This document shows, piece by piece, positions 13,444-21,256 of a stretch of 37,213 nt of DNA. The notes beneath the pieces were generated by a model that was not told the DNA's origin, did no database searches, and saw nothing but the letters and a program-made list of their open reading frames with translations. The stretch covers positions 1 to 37,213 of the forward strand of contig CAMOVW010000006.1 in the NCBI GenBank assembly GCA_946627725.1. The letters run 5' to 3'. Position 1 is the stretch's first letter. The number at the start of each line of letters is the position of its first letter. A program made the translations under genes and the position numbers. This DNA is from an uncultured Clostridia bacterium (GTDB taxonomy: Bacteria; Bacillota; Clostridia; Oscillospirales; Acutalibacteraceae).

Positions 13444-14415
13444 CTACCTTCCGTAAGTCAATCTGGTTTTGTCCCAAGATGGCATTTTGCTGTACAGCCT
13501 GTCGAAATGCGGCATCCGGAAATCCTGCTTTTCAGCACGCAGCTTTTGAAAAGCTCTGTCCAGATCCTCCATTTCCCGTGGGGCGTGACGGCAGTGCTCT
13601 GTGGTACAGAGTGCGCCGATTTTTGTCCGGGACATCCAGTAAATAACCAGCTTCACAAGTTGATTGGAAATGCCCGGCTCCAGACTTTTTTCATCCCCGG
13701 CCGGGCGGACCGGATAGCCTAGCCCCATCAGCAGATGATAGGCGTCGCCCGCCGCGTTCAGCAGCAGCTTTCTTTCTTCTTTTGTGGATCTCTTCAGATC
13801 GCACCCTGTTTTGTAGCACAGATAGACGACCGGCAGAACAAAAGCCGCGTGATATTTCAACCAAGCGTCCATATTGTCACACCAGGAAACCGACATCCTG
13901 CTGCCGGCAAAAAGTTGTTTCAGCAATGCCTTTTCTTCAGCAGTCGCCTCTTTATGCGCTTTTCCGACGGTCAGTTTGCCGTCTCCCGCATGCACAGTGG
14001 TTAGTTTCCCGTTCTCGCGTGTCCCGGCTGTGGAGCCAAAGCCGAACAGCACTTCTTTCGGAGAGGTGGTTGTCTGGAGAATGTGGTTCTCCATTTCGGG
14101 AACGGACAGGTTGTTGCCCACCAGCACGACGATCGGGCTGTCAACTGCAGCCAAATCATCCAGGATCTTTTCCATCTGGCGGTACTGCGTCACGGCAAAC
14201 ACGATGTCATAACGCTGTCCGTCCGGCTTTTCCAGTACGTGGGGATGATCCACCGTGTCTTTCTTCTGAAGGTAATGCCGGATGCGCAGGCCGTCCTTCT
14301 CCAATGTTTCTTTCCACGCTCCACGGGCGATTACAGTGACGTCATTTCCGCTTTTTAAGAGCGCATGCACGAGCTGCCCGCCGATCACACCGGCCCCATA
14401 TACCAGAACCTTCAT
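13444..14415 (-). CDS. Ketopantoate reductase-like (ApbA/PanE family) dehydrogenase, second copy
   Basis: 323 aa beginning 'MKVLVYGAGVIGGQL' with a GxGxxG nucleotide-binding loop and 'VIARGAW' after strand two. 'LVGNNLSVPEMENHI' and the helical C-terminal half fit the ApbA/PanE superfamily. It begins one base past the stop of the alpha/beta hydrolase gene and shares its ribosome site GGAGGG. The start region (14380-14415) is nearly identical in DNA to the paralogue at 9470-9505, while the remainder has diverged. It may act as a 2-oxo-acid or imine reductase in the pathway encoded here; substrate unknown. Confidence 0.82.
   Translation of the reverse strand: MKVLVYGAGVIGGQLVHALLKSGNDVTVIARGAWKETLEKDGLRIRHYLQKKDTVDHPHVLEKPDGQRYDIVFAVTQYRQMEKILDDLAAVDSPIVVLVGNNLSVPEMENHILQTTTSPKEVLFGFGSTAGTRENGKLTTVHAGDGKLTVGKAHKEATAEEKALLKQLFAGSRMSVSWCDNMDAWLKYHAAFVLPVVYLCYKTGCDLKRSTKEERKLLLNAAGDAYHLLMGLGYPVRPAGDEKSLEPGISNQLVKLVIYWMSRTKIGALCTTEHCRHAPREMEDLDRAFQKLRAEKQDFRMPHFDRLYSKMPSWDKTRLTYGR
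14380..14415 (-). repeat. 36-base repeat at the start of the dehydrogenase gene, copy 2
   Basis: Matches 9470-9505 with a single mismatch. The two genes begin with the same twelve codons at DNA level, including synonymous positions, which suggests gene conversion or recent shuffling of gene starts, and not protein-level conservation alone. Confidence 0.85.
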
Positions 14416-14416
14416 G

Positions 14417-15166
14417 TCATACAGTCCCTCCGATAAAGCGTTCGATCTCCTCTACGTATTCCTTCGTATGCGCAGCCATATAACCGCAATGCTTGTATCC
14501 GGAACGTATTACGAGTTCTGCTCCCGGCATATACACCGGGATCGTTTTTCGCGAATATCTCAGATCAAAATCTTTTTTCCCAAAATCCAGATGAAGCTTG
14601 CGCTGTTCTTCTTCAGTCAGCTTCCGCAGATCATAATGACAGCAGGCACGGCAGATCGCATCGATATCTTCCGGTGTAATGCGCTCAAAATTCTTTGCCA
14701 TGAGCGTCGCATAGTCTATCCCATACATGTTGATGAGCATCGAAGAGGGTCTGCCCTTCAGTTTCGCGGACTTTTTCTTTCTCGAACGAAACATCTTGCT
14801 GACAAACCACTCTGCAAAACCGGCGCTTTCCGTAAGCGCTACACCGTCCAGCCATGCATGGCAGACCGTAAACGCAGAGTCAAGAAAAAGCCTGTAAGCT
14901 ACCGCCGCCCCTAATGATGCCCCATAGACCAATTCAATAGCTGTGCATCCCGTCTCAAGCAAAAAGTCCTTCAGAGTCTGATATTCCTCATCTGCACTGA
15001 GATACGCGCCTGCCTTCCCATGACCGCCCTGATCAGGGGAAATGATATGGTAGGAGCCGTGAAAAAACGGGCTCAATTGACCGTACAGATCCGATCCGTA
15101 TATCATCATCGGCGCAAGCAGGATGATCGTCGGATCATTCCTGTTGCCATATTCGTTGATAAACAT
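14417..15166 (-). CDS. Alpha/beta hydrolase
   Basis: 249 aa from the ATG at 15166, which has the ribosome site GGAGG five bases upstream; the longer track start adds 16 weakly supported residues. The fold is visible from 'TIILLAPMMIYGSDLY' (oxyanion strand), 'YHIISPDQGGHGKAG' and the nucleophile elbow 'VYGASLGAAVA' (GxSxG). A late 'YKHCGYMAAH' may supply the catalytic His. N-terminal 'INEYGN' parallels 'IHEFGN' of the hydrolase at 24333-25103, so they are paralogues. Downstream it is coupled to the dehydrogenase gene. Confidence 0.82.
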   Translation of the reverse strand: MFINEYGNRNDPTIILLAPMMIYGSDLYGQLSPFFHGSYHIISPDQGGHGKAGAYLSADEEYQTLKDFLLETGCTAIELVYGASLGAAVAYRLFLDSAFTVCHAWLDGVALTESAGFAEWFVSKMFRSRKKKSAKLKGRPSSMLINMYGIDYATLMAKNFERITPEDIDAICRACCHYDLRKLTEEEQRKLHLDFGKKDFDLRYSRKTIPVYMPGAELVIRSGYKHCGYMAAHTKEYVEEIERFIGGTV

Positions 15167-15269
15167 AGGGCCTCCATTCCTCTTATATGTCTTTTTCAGT
15201 TCATCTGTTGCCATTCTGCATCCAAACTCTCAAGCAATAAATCAGCATTCCAGCTCACAATCCCCGATC

Positions 15270-15770
15270 TTATGAAAACAATGTACAGATCCAGGCGGCA
15301 AGTGCAGATGCAGCTGGGAATATGACCAGCAGTTTCAGCAGCTGGCTCTTGATGTTAAAGCCATATTTTCTGCCCTCAAACACGGGTTCCACCTCCGGGA
15401 AGTAGTGCTGGAAGAATTTGAACTTCATCAGCAAAAAGTAATCGAAGCAGACCATGTCATAGAGCTTGTAAACGGTGAAGATGAGCACGAACCGCAGGAA
15501 GAACTGCCAGAAGGTAAACCCGCTTCTGAATCCATCCCAAATCGAGATCACACCGACTCCCAGAATCATGAGAATGCTGAACCCCAAAAGCGCCCAGCCG
15601 ATCGTCCTTGCGCCATAAAACAGTTCCTCAGTCCTCGGTTGAATGACCTTCTGCGCTTCCTTTGGCGCTGAAGAAAAGAACTTCTTGTTCTGAATAAACG
15701 CCACAGCCGAAATCAGCATCAGCGTAATTGCCGCGCAAAACACGATTGCCAGAAAAATGGTTAAAAGCAT
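15270..15770 (-). CDS. Small polytopic membrane protein (paralogue family A, divergent)
   Basis: 166 aa with four hydrophobic segments at about residues 1-27, 55-75, 85-105 and 140-165. The layout matches the proteins at 3876-4355 and 16678-17169: a short soluble block after segment one ('AQKVIQPRTEELFYG'), then 'YDMVCFDYFLLMKFKFFQHYFP', which corresponds to the 'DR.W..H(S/T)K.W.IPG' region of the others. No function is recognised. The start has GGAGGACAGATTTC upstream. It lies between the seven-helix membrane protein gene and the alpha/beta hydrolase. Confidence 0.65.
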   Translation of the reverse strand: MLLTIFLAIVFCAAITLMLISAVAFIQNKKFFSSAPKEAQKVIQPRTEELFYGARTIGWALLGFSILMILGVGVISIWDGFRSGFTFWQFFLRFVLIFTVYKLYDMVCFDYFLLMKFKFFQHYFPEVEPVFEGRKYGFNIKSQLLKLLVIFPAASALAAWICTLFS

Positions 15771-15818
15771 GAAATCTGTCCTCCGATCCGTATATCAGGT
15801 ATTATTTCTTTCTTTGAT

Positions 15819-16547
15819 TCACTTTGCGATTTCTCCCGCCTTGACCATCTCTTTCAGCAGGATCAGCCCGAGCATCAGCACAAGCGCATGTCCGAAGGAT
15901 TCCGTCCCGTGATCCAGCTGGTTGATCGGCCAGGGCAACAGGGTGAACAGATTTCCGATAACGCCCGGCATCATAATCGGATTGCAGAGCGTCGCAAGGA
16001 TCCTTGCCCCGGTGCTTTTTAACGGGATGATCTTCTTCCAGACCATGGTAATCATGATGACAGCCAGACCGAGATCACAGACGACGTACGCCGTCAGCAT
16101 ACCCGGTGCGTTGGCATAAAACACACGGTTCGCGATGTCAGCCGCAGTCTGAATCTCTCCGTAAGCTTCAAAAACATATTTGAAGATCAGCGCGTTTGTC
16201 ATGAACATCGCGTGGACCCATGCCCACGCCACGGTCCCCATGATATATGCTGCACGAAACAGTTTGACCCAAATTTGGTTTTTCGGTTCCGTCACATGGA
16301 TCTTCAAAAGTCCGTACATTCGATGGAATCCCATGTAGTACAGTATCGTCCCAATGAAACCGCAGAGAATGCTCGCCCACATGCGCCATTCCGCCATATC
16401 CAGATAAGCGACCTTCGTAAACAGTCCGATGGTTTCCGTCGTCTGCCCCTTCCCGGTCGCCGCAAACAGGAAATCGCCGATCACATAGAGCAGGCATCCG
16501 ACGATACCCGCGATTAGGAGTTTTTTGGTCTTTCTTGCTGTCTCCAT
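15819..16547 (-). CDS. Polytopic membrane protein, about seven helices, unknown function
   Basis: 242 aa with hydrophobic segments near residues 9-30, 57-78, 98-118, 147-175, 190-210 and 220-237. Loops are short, and Trp and Met are frequent ('WAWVHAMFMTN', 'LFTLLPWPINQLDHG'). There are no transport or enzyme motifs I can name; a DUF6796-type family is possible but unverified. The ribosome site GAGAGGAG is good. A 130-base gap precedes it, so it probably begins the transcription unit running to the CPBP gene at 9577. Confidence 0.65.
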   Translation of the reverse strand: METARKTKKLLIAGIVGCLLYVIGDFLFAATGKGQTTETIGLFTKVAYLDMAEWRMWASILCGFIGTILYYMGFHRMYGLLKIHVTEPKNQIWVKLFRAAYIMGTVAWAWVHAMFMTNALIFKYVFEAYGEIQTAADIANRVFYANAPGMLTAYVVCDLGLAVIMITMVWKKIIPLKSTGARILATLCNPIMMPGVIGNLFTLLPWPINQLDHGTESFGHALVLMLGLILLKEMVKAGEIAK

Positions 16548-16562
16548 CTCGTCCTTCTCCTC

Positions 16563-16625
16563 TCAAATACTTTCGCTGCGCTCCCAGCCGTCTCCGGCAT
16601 CGGTTTTATATTTATGAATCTTCAT
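16563..16625 (-). pseudogene. Mini-ORF, probable deletion relic of an alpha/beta hydrolase gene
   Basis: A 20-codon frame, 'MKIHKYKTDAGDGWERSESI', with GGTGA upstream, lies in the gap between two membrane protein genes. Its start and upstream 14 bases repeat at 9552-9583 (TTGGTGAAAA[AT]GAT[AG]TGAAGATTCAT[AG]AATA). The first residues match hydrolase starts of this cluster ('MTIHEF', 'INEYG'), and 'DAGDGWE' resembles 'EAKDGWE' near the C-terminus of the hydrolase at 21902. It looks like a gene whose middle was lost. A genuine leader peptide is the alternative. Confidence 0.45.
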
Positions 16626-16677
16626 ATCATTTTCACCAATAAGTCTTTAGCAGCTACCGGCAAAAGAATGGTCGAAA

Positions 16678-17169
16678 TTATCTGATGATAAGGCACATGA
16701 TTCCGGACAGCGCAGCCGATATAACCGCCATTCCGGCCGTACCCATGATCCATTTTCTCTTTTTATCTGAGGACGAGATATAGGGCTTCAAATCTTCGGT
16801 CCCCGGAATGTCCCATGCCTTTGTGTGTTCAACCCAATACCCATCGATCAGAAAGCGGTCTATGAGATTCATGATCGACAGGATGACGAACATGTGACAG
16901 AAGCCCTGAATGAATCCTCTCGCACCGTTGATCACATAAACACATACCAGAACGTAAATCAGATACCCGGGTACGCAGAGCCCTTTGAATACAAGGCCCC
17001 TCTTCCGAATCTTGCCGGAGGAAGTCAACCCAAGTTCAACTGTGCGCTTTTGAACTGCATCGCTGTACAGATGGACCATCCCGACCGCCCCACGGCGAAT
17101 GCCGATCGCACAAATGAGATATAACAGAACTCCCAGTCCCAGTCCTTCAAGCAACAGCTTTACCGCCAT
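16678..17169 (-). CDS. Small polytopic membrane protein (paralogue family A)
   Basis: 163 aa with four hydrophobic segments: residues 5-25, 62-82, 85-105 and 140-162. It shares 'VELGLTS' and 'DRFLIDGYWVEHTKAWDIPGTEDL' with the copy at 3876-4355 ('DRLWVGHSKFWIIPGTEG'). The conserved soluble loop with His, Lys, Trp and 'IPGTE' between segments three and four suggests a specific function, as opposed to a generic membrane anchor. It begins two bases after the stop of the ATC hydrolase gene, with GGAGGAG as ribosome site, and is the last gene of that run. Confidence 0.72.
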   Translation of the reverse strand: MAVKLLLEGLGLGVLLYLICAIGIRRGAVGMVHLYSDAVQKRTVELGLTSSGKIRKRGLVFKGLCVPGYLIYVLVCVYVINGARGFIQGFCHMFVILSIMNLIDRFLIDGYWVEHTKAWDIPGTEDLKPYISSSDKKRKWIMGTAGMAVISAALSGIMCLIIR

Positions 17170-17171
17170 AC

Positions 17172-17873
17172 TTACTCCTCCTTACGCCTGCTGACCAGGA
17201 ATCCGCCTTCATCGGTAACAGTCGTGTATTCTGAAGCGATCGGGTTCTTGCTCCCCACCACTAAGTAATCGCAGACAGCACTGTTCCCGCAGGTGCCGCA
17301 GCGGATCAATTGCCCGTGGATCTCGGCAATGCCGAAAAAATCGCTGTTGCAAAGAAGCGGCAGCACGTGCATAAGGCCGTGCTTTTTTGCAAACTCCGCA
17401 TTGGGACACTGCGTAAAGCTGTACCTTGCGGCATGATGCGCCTTGTCATAAGGTTCGTCCACGTTGATAAAGCCGTCCGGATATCTGACAGCGTCTTTTC
17501 TGTCACGATCGCCGCTTTTGCGGAAGACCTTGTCGATCAGCCACATATCGGCAGAACGGTTCAGATCGAACACCTTGCCAAGCTTCGTAAACGATCCCAT
17601 AAACATCTGCTGTATGAACTCCTGCAGCTCCCGTACGGGGGGCTGATCGGGTAGGGCCGGGTACAGTGCGAATACCAGAAGTCCGCCGTAGATCGCTCTC
17701 GCGTGGCCGTTTTTCTTACCGCCGTAATCGGGAAGATCCTTCAAATATGCCTTATAGTGCTCTTCGGTCTTCTTCCAGATGGACGCTGCCTGCTCCTCTC
17801 CGTACCGCCCTTTCAGCCAAGCACGCACCGGTTTTCCATAAGGGAGCTGATCGATCGTCAAATGAACTGCCAT
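17172..17873 (-). CDS. ATC hydrolase family protein
   Basis: 233 aa, closely similar over nearly the whole length to the protein at 22807-23535: 'LPYGKPVRAWLKGRYGE', 'DLPDYGGKKNGHA', 'GFINVDEPYDKAHHAARYSFTQCPNAEFAKKHG', 'VLPLLCNSDFFG' and 'IRCGTCGNS..CDYLVVG'. It carries the family Cys-Pro and the later Cys-x-x-Asp, plus an extra CxxC near the C-terminus that the other three paralogues lack. The substrate is unknown; the named family activity is thiazoline ring hydrolysis. It is flanked by an alpha/beta hydrolase and a membrane protein in one operon. Confidence 0.8.
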   Translation of the reverse strand: MAVHLTIDQLPYGKPVRAWLKGRYGEEQAASIWKKTEEHYKAYLKDLPDYGGKKNGHARAIYGGLLVFALYPALPDQPPVRELQEFIQQMFMGSFTKLGKVFDLNRSADMWLIDKVFRKSGDRDRKDAVRYPDGFINVDEPYDKAHHAARYSFTQCPNAEFAKKHGLMHVLPLLCNSDFFGIAEIHGQLIRCGTCGNSAVCDYLVVGSKNPIASEYTTVTDEGGFLVSRRKEE

Positions 17874-17904
17874 CTTTTTCCTCCGGCATCAAATAATCTA
17901 CCTG

Positions 17905-18672
17905 TTACACCGGTGTCGCCATAAACTCATCGATGGCCTTCAGTACAGGGGCGGCATATTTTTCTCCGCCGAACAGCCACTGCTCGTGCTGCATATTAAA
18001 TTCGCGGATCTCCGGATCGCGGAAATACTTTTTGTATCGCTTCAGATATTTTTCGCCCATCTTGTTCGCGTAGATAAAATGTGCCTTTGTATGCTCCACA
18101 TGGATATCTTCCTTAAGATGGGTAAGAATATCCGTGTAATACTCGTTCTTGATGGACTCGGACGAGAATTTCTCAAAACACGCCATGAACCTGTCCGCTG
18201 TTTCGTCGTCCATCTCAAAAAATCCTTTCAATTTCTCTCTGGTTTTCGCTTTCTTCTTGTCGCTTTTTGTAAAGCCGGTCAGCAGCGGCACCACAAGCTT
18301 CGACTGCAGCCACGCGCTGAAACGACCGCTCTGGTCAAGGTCCGGGCTGCCGAAGATGCCGTGATCCAGATGGACGTTCTGCCGTTGGATCAATTGCCCG
18401 ACGAAGCTCGAACCGAGCGAGGAACCGAGCGCGCCGTCTATCTTGCCGCCGAAGTTCTCTTTTATATATCTTTCGATCTTCTTCGTCACGGTGAGCATAT
18501 CGGGGAAAATGCTGCCGCTGCCGTCGAAGCCGTCGTAGTTCACGCAGACCAAATGATATTTTTCCGCCAAAGCGTCCAGAACGGAGCCGAAGTTCGTCTG
18601 ATAATCACAGGCCGTTCCAGGCAGCAGAAACAATACCTTGCCGGTCATTTGTCCCATTTCGTCGAATTGCAT
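17905..18672 (-). CDS. Alpha/beta hydrolase
   Basis: A 255-aa enzyme with 'KVLFLLPGTACDY' (first core strand), 'YHLVCVNYDGFDGSG' and the nucleophile elbow 'LGSSLGSSFVG' (GxSxG). A late 'MQHEQWLFG' may supply the catalytic His. The ATG at 18672 was chosen over the GTG one codon earlier because AAGGAGG is spaced eight bases from it. It lies 13 bases after a methyltransferase gene and 31 before the ATC hydrolase, so it is co-transcribed. Esterase or thioesterase activity is plausible; the substrate is not evident. Confidence 0.8.
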   Translation of the reverse strand: MQFDEMGQMTGKVLFLLPGTACDYQTNFGSVLDALAEKYHLVCVNYDGFDGSGSIFPDMLTVTKKIERYIKENFGGKIDGALGSSLGSSFVGQLIQRQNVHLDHGIFGSPDLDQSGRFSAWLQSKLVVPLLTGFTKSDKKKAKTREKLKGFFEMDDETADRFMACFEKFSSESIKNEYYTDILTHLKEDIHVEHTKAHFIYANKMGEKYLKRYKKYFRDPEIREFNMQHEQWLFGGEKYAAPVLKAIDEFMATPV

Positions 18673-18685
18673 CACGCCATCCTCC

Positions 18686-19369
18686 TTATGCCTTTTTACC
18701 TGTGAAACAGCCGATGCCCTCCACCGCCGTTACGCTCACGTCCTTATACATCCCCTGCAAACGCCGTCTGAGGGAGTCCTCCGTTTCAAACGGCTGGGTG
18801 AAAAAGCCCTTGGGAACGTACAGATGATTGACAAACCAGTCCGTCCGTCTGCAGCAGCCTGCGATATAAAAGCAGCCGCAGAAGGTCCCGCCTTTTTTCA
18901 GAACGCGGTTGGTTTCTCTGTAAGCAGCCTCCTTATCCGGGAACGCGTGAAAGCCGTTGAGCGACAGAACGATATCGAAGCTTTCGTCGGGGAACGGCAG
19001 CGCGCCCACGTCGCCCTGCAGGAAGGTGATGTTCTTTATTCCGGCGCGGTCCGCCTTCTGCTTTGCCGCATTCATCATATCCGCGGAATAGTCAAGGCAG
19101 GTGATCTGCGCCTCCGGCAGATCTTTATAGATAGGCATGGTGAGCACGCCGGTGCCGACCGGCACCTCCAGCAGTTTACCTGTGAAATCCATCGGCACGC
19201 CGGAGAGCGCCTGCTCGATATAGCGGAGGTTCTTTTCCGCGTCCATGTTCCACACCGCGCGGCAGATCGCTTTCCCCGGCAAGGTGGAATAGGTCATCAT
19301 GCCGTCGTAAAACGAGGCGTTGCCGCCGGTGAGCTTATAAGCGTTTCGGATCTGTTCTTTTCTCGTCAT
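18686..19369 (-). CDS. Class I SAM-dependent methyltransferase
   Basis: 227 aa, Methyltransf_11/25 type. Motif I is 'LLEVPVGTGVLTMPIYK', where the usual first Gly is replaced by Pro, followed by 'ITCLDYSADMM', 'FLQGDVGALPFPDESFDIVLSLNGFHAFPD' and 'RVLKKGGTFCGCFYIAG'. The C-terminal region includes 'TDWFVNHLYVPKGFFT', typical of this clostridial group. It begins four bases after the stop of a second methyltransferase, so the two are made together. Substrate unknown. Confidence 0.85.
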   Translation of the reverse strand: MTRKEQIRNAYKLTGGNASFYDGMMTYSTLPGKAICRAVWNMDAEKNLRYIEQALSGVPMDFTGKLLEVPVGTGVLTMPIYKDLPEAQITCLDYSADMMNAAKQKADRAGIKNITFLQGDVGALPFPDESFDIVLSLNGFHAFPDKEAAYRETNRVLKKGGTFCGCFYIAGCCRRTDWFVNHLYVPKGFFTQPFETEDSLRRRLQGMYKDVSVTAVEGIGCFTGKKA

Positions 19370-19373
19370 ACGT

Positions 19374-20207
19374 TTACCCCGCGAATGTGATCTTCACGAT
19401 TTTCATTTTCACCAAACTGTCGCAGAAGCGGAGCATCAGCTTGTGGAACAGCCCCACGTCGTTGTAGATATCCCGGTAGCCGCGCATGTAGCTCTTTGCC
19501 GTGACCGAGGCAAAGCTGCCGCTCCAACCGGTCAGCTCTTTTTCGTCTTCAAGGGAGAAAAACGCGCTCACGTCCGTGATGCCCGCCTCCTTCAGCCAGG
19601 TTTTTCGCATCATCTTCGCGCCGCGGGCATTGCAGGAATCGAACGCCAGCACCGCGCCGGGAAAGCAATCCGCCATTGTCGCGAACAGCCGTCTGACCGC
19701 TTCTGTTTTGAAATAATAGAACACGCCGGAGGCGAAAAACACTGCGCCGTTTGAAGCGTCGATCCGGTCGATCCAAGCGTAGTCGTTGAGATCACAGGCA
19801 ATATTTTCTTCCCGTTCTCCGGCGGGCAGCAGTTCGTCACGGATTTTTATCACGTCCGGCATGTCGATATTGTACCCGCGGCAGAGCCCGTTGTCGCACT
19901 TGCGGAAGGTATCGTCCAGCCCGCAGCCCAGATTCACTACGGCGGCTTTCGGGTGATCCTTCAGATACGCTTCCGCTTCCTGCCGCAGGTCGTACTGCCG
20001 CTGCGCCACCTCCAGCGCGCCGAACAGTCCCGCCGCGGATTCCATCTTTTTCCGCTTTTCGGCAAAATCGTAATCCAGCGAATCGCAGATCCGCTTTGCT
20101 TCGGGGTCGGAAAACAGCGCCGGGAAATGCTCCGAGCAGACAAGCCGCCCGAACAGTGGGATCACCAGCGTTTCCTGTACGGTATTCTTCTCAATGTGAT
20201 ATTTCAT
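19374..20207 (-). CDS. Leucine carboxyl methyltransferase (LCM/PPM1)-type SAM methyltransferase
   Basis: 277 aa of the LCM/PPM1-like group. The motif 'AVVNLGCGLDDTFRKCDNG' followed by 'GYNIDMPDVIKIRDELLP' is the characteristic long motif I with the Asp-x-Pro downstream. 'DYAWIDRID' and 'VFFASGVFYYFKTEAVRRLF' correspond to the later motifs. Bacterial members are mostly O-methyltransferases of secondary metabolites acting on carboxylates or hydroxyls. The ATG at 20207 has AAAAGGAGAAAAC upstream and follows the ZIP gene by 18 bases. Confidence 0.85.
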   Translation of the reverse strand: MKYHIEKNTVQETLVIPLFGRLVCSEHFPALFSDPEAKRICDSLDYDFAEKRKKMESAAGLFGALEVAQRQYDLRQEAEAYLKDHPKAAVVNLGCGLDDTFRKCDNGLCRGYNIDMPDVIKIRDELLPAGEREENIACDLNDYAWIDRIDASNGAVFFASGVFYYFKTEAVRRLFATMADCFPGAVLAFDSCNARGAKMMRKTWLKEAGITDVSAFFSLEDEKELTGWSGSFASVTAKSYMRGYRDIYNDVGLFHKLMLRFCDSLVKMKIVKITFAG

Positions 20208-20225
20208 GTTGTTTTCTCCTTTTGT

Positions 20226-21005
20226 TTATCCCAGCGCCACATCCAGCGCCATCATCACGCTGAAGCCGATGGCAAAGGCGATCACGCCGATATTGGAGTG
20301 TTCCCCGGCGCTCATCTCCGGGATCAGCTCCTCCACCACCACGTACAGCATCGCGCCCGCGGCAAAAGAGAGCAGATACGGCATGGCCGGGACTACCAGC
20401 CCCGCGATCAGCACGGTCAGCGCGCCGAACACCGGCTCCACCGCGCCGGAGAGCACGCCCAGCGCGAACGCTTTCGGTTTGCGCTTTCCCTCCGCGAACA
20501 GCGGCATGGAAATGATCGCGCCCTCCGGGAAATTCTGGATGGCAATGCCCAGCGCCAACGCCAGCGCGCCGCCCGTCGTGATGCTGGCGGAACCGGAGAG
20601 GAGCCCCGCGTAAACGACGCCAACCGCCATCCCCTCCGGGATATTGTGCAGCGTGACGGCCAGCACCATCATGGCGGTGCGGTTCAAGCGGCTTTTCGGG
20701 CCTTCCGCCTGATCGATGCTTCTATGCAGATGCGGGATGATATGATCCAGAAGCAGCAGGAACAGTACGCCCAGCCAAAAGCCAATGAACGCCGGAAGAA
20801 AGGCGAGCCTTTCCTTGTCGGCAGACTGTTCGATGGCGGGCACGATCAGGCTCCAGACGGAGGCCGCCACCATCACGCCCGCCGCGAAACCGGTGAGCGC
20901 ACGCTGCACGGACATTTTCAGATCTTTTCGCAGAAAGAACACGCAGGCCGCGCCCGCCGCTGTGCCGATGAACGGGATCAGCAGCCCCAATACGACCGTT
21001 TTCAT
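20226..21005 (-). CDS. ZIP family divalent metal transporter
   Basis: 259 aa, eight membrane segments. The two metal-site helices are plain: 'LHNIPEGMAVGV' (about residue 120) and 'QNFPEGAIISMPL' (about residue 155), and 'VEELIPEM' is found in a later helix. It belongs to the GufA/ZupT branch, which takes up zinc, iron or manganese. The ATG overlaps the stop of the metal-binding CxxC gene (ATGA). A metal importer inside an enzyme array strengthens the idea that the whole region concerns metals. Confidence 0.9.
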   Translation of the reverse strand: MKTVVLGLLIPFIGTAAGAACVFFLRKDLKMSVQRALTGFAAGVMVAASVWSLIVPAIEQSADKERLAFLPAFIGFWLGVLFLLLLDHIIPHLHRSIDQAEGPKSRLNRTAMMVLAVTLHNIPEGMAVGVVYAGLLSGSASITTGGALALALGIAIQNFPEGAIISMPLFAEGKRKPKAFALGVLSGAVEPVFGALTVLIAGLVVPAMPYLLSFAAGAMLYVVVEELIPEMSAGEHSNIGVIAFAIGFSVMMALDVALG

Positions 21006-21256
21006 TTTCTGCCGAACAGCCCTTTCTTTTCATACGGCGCGCTTTCCACGCCAAGGCAGGTATATCCCGTCTCGTCAATGGCAGTCTTTAAGTCTGCTGC
21101 GTTTACGGGTTCTTCCGTCAGAAAGGACGCTTCTTTTTTCGTATGGGAGGCGGTCACTTTTTTCGCCTTCGGGACCGCTTTTCTTATCGCGTCGCAAATA
21201 TGCGCCTCGCACATGCCGCACATCATGCCGTCGATCTGTAACGTCGTTTTAACCAT
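21002..21256 (-). CDS. Heavy-metal-associated (HMA) domain protein
   Basis: 84 aa from the ATG at 21256, which has AAGGA upstream and overlaps the preceding stop; the 129-aa track frame reads back inside the ATC hydrolase gene. It contains the HMA motif 'IDGMMCGMCEAHICDAIRK' (CxxC) and the ferredoxin-like strand pattern of CopZ/MerP-type chaperones, ending 'GLFGRK'. Such proteins bind Cu(I), Zn or Hg, or pass metal to a transporter. It is translationally coupled to the ZIP transporter gene, which is its likely partner. No P-type ATPase is in the window. Confidence 0.82.
   Translation of the reverse strand: MVKTTLQIDGMMCGMCEAHICDAIRKAVPKAKKVTASHTKKEASFLTEEPVNAADLKTAIDETGYTCLGVESAPYEKKGLFGRK

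Noticed and set aside
16590-16650. Fur box in TGAAAATGATATGAA
   Set aside because: The left half fits the 7-1-7 Fur consensus but the right half does not, and the copy at 9552-9583 is no better. The segment is better explained as a ribosome site and gene start.
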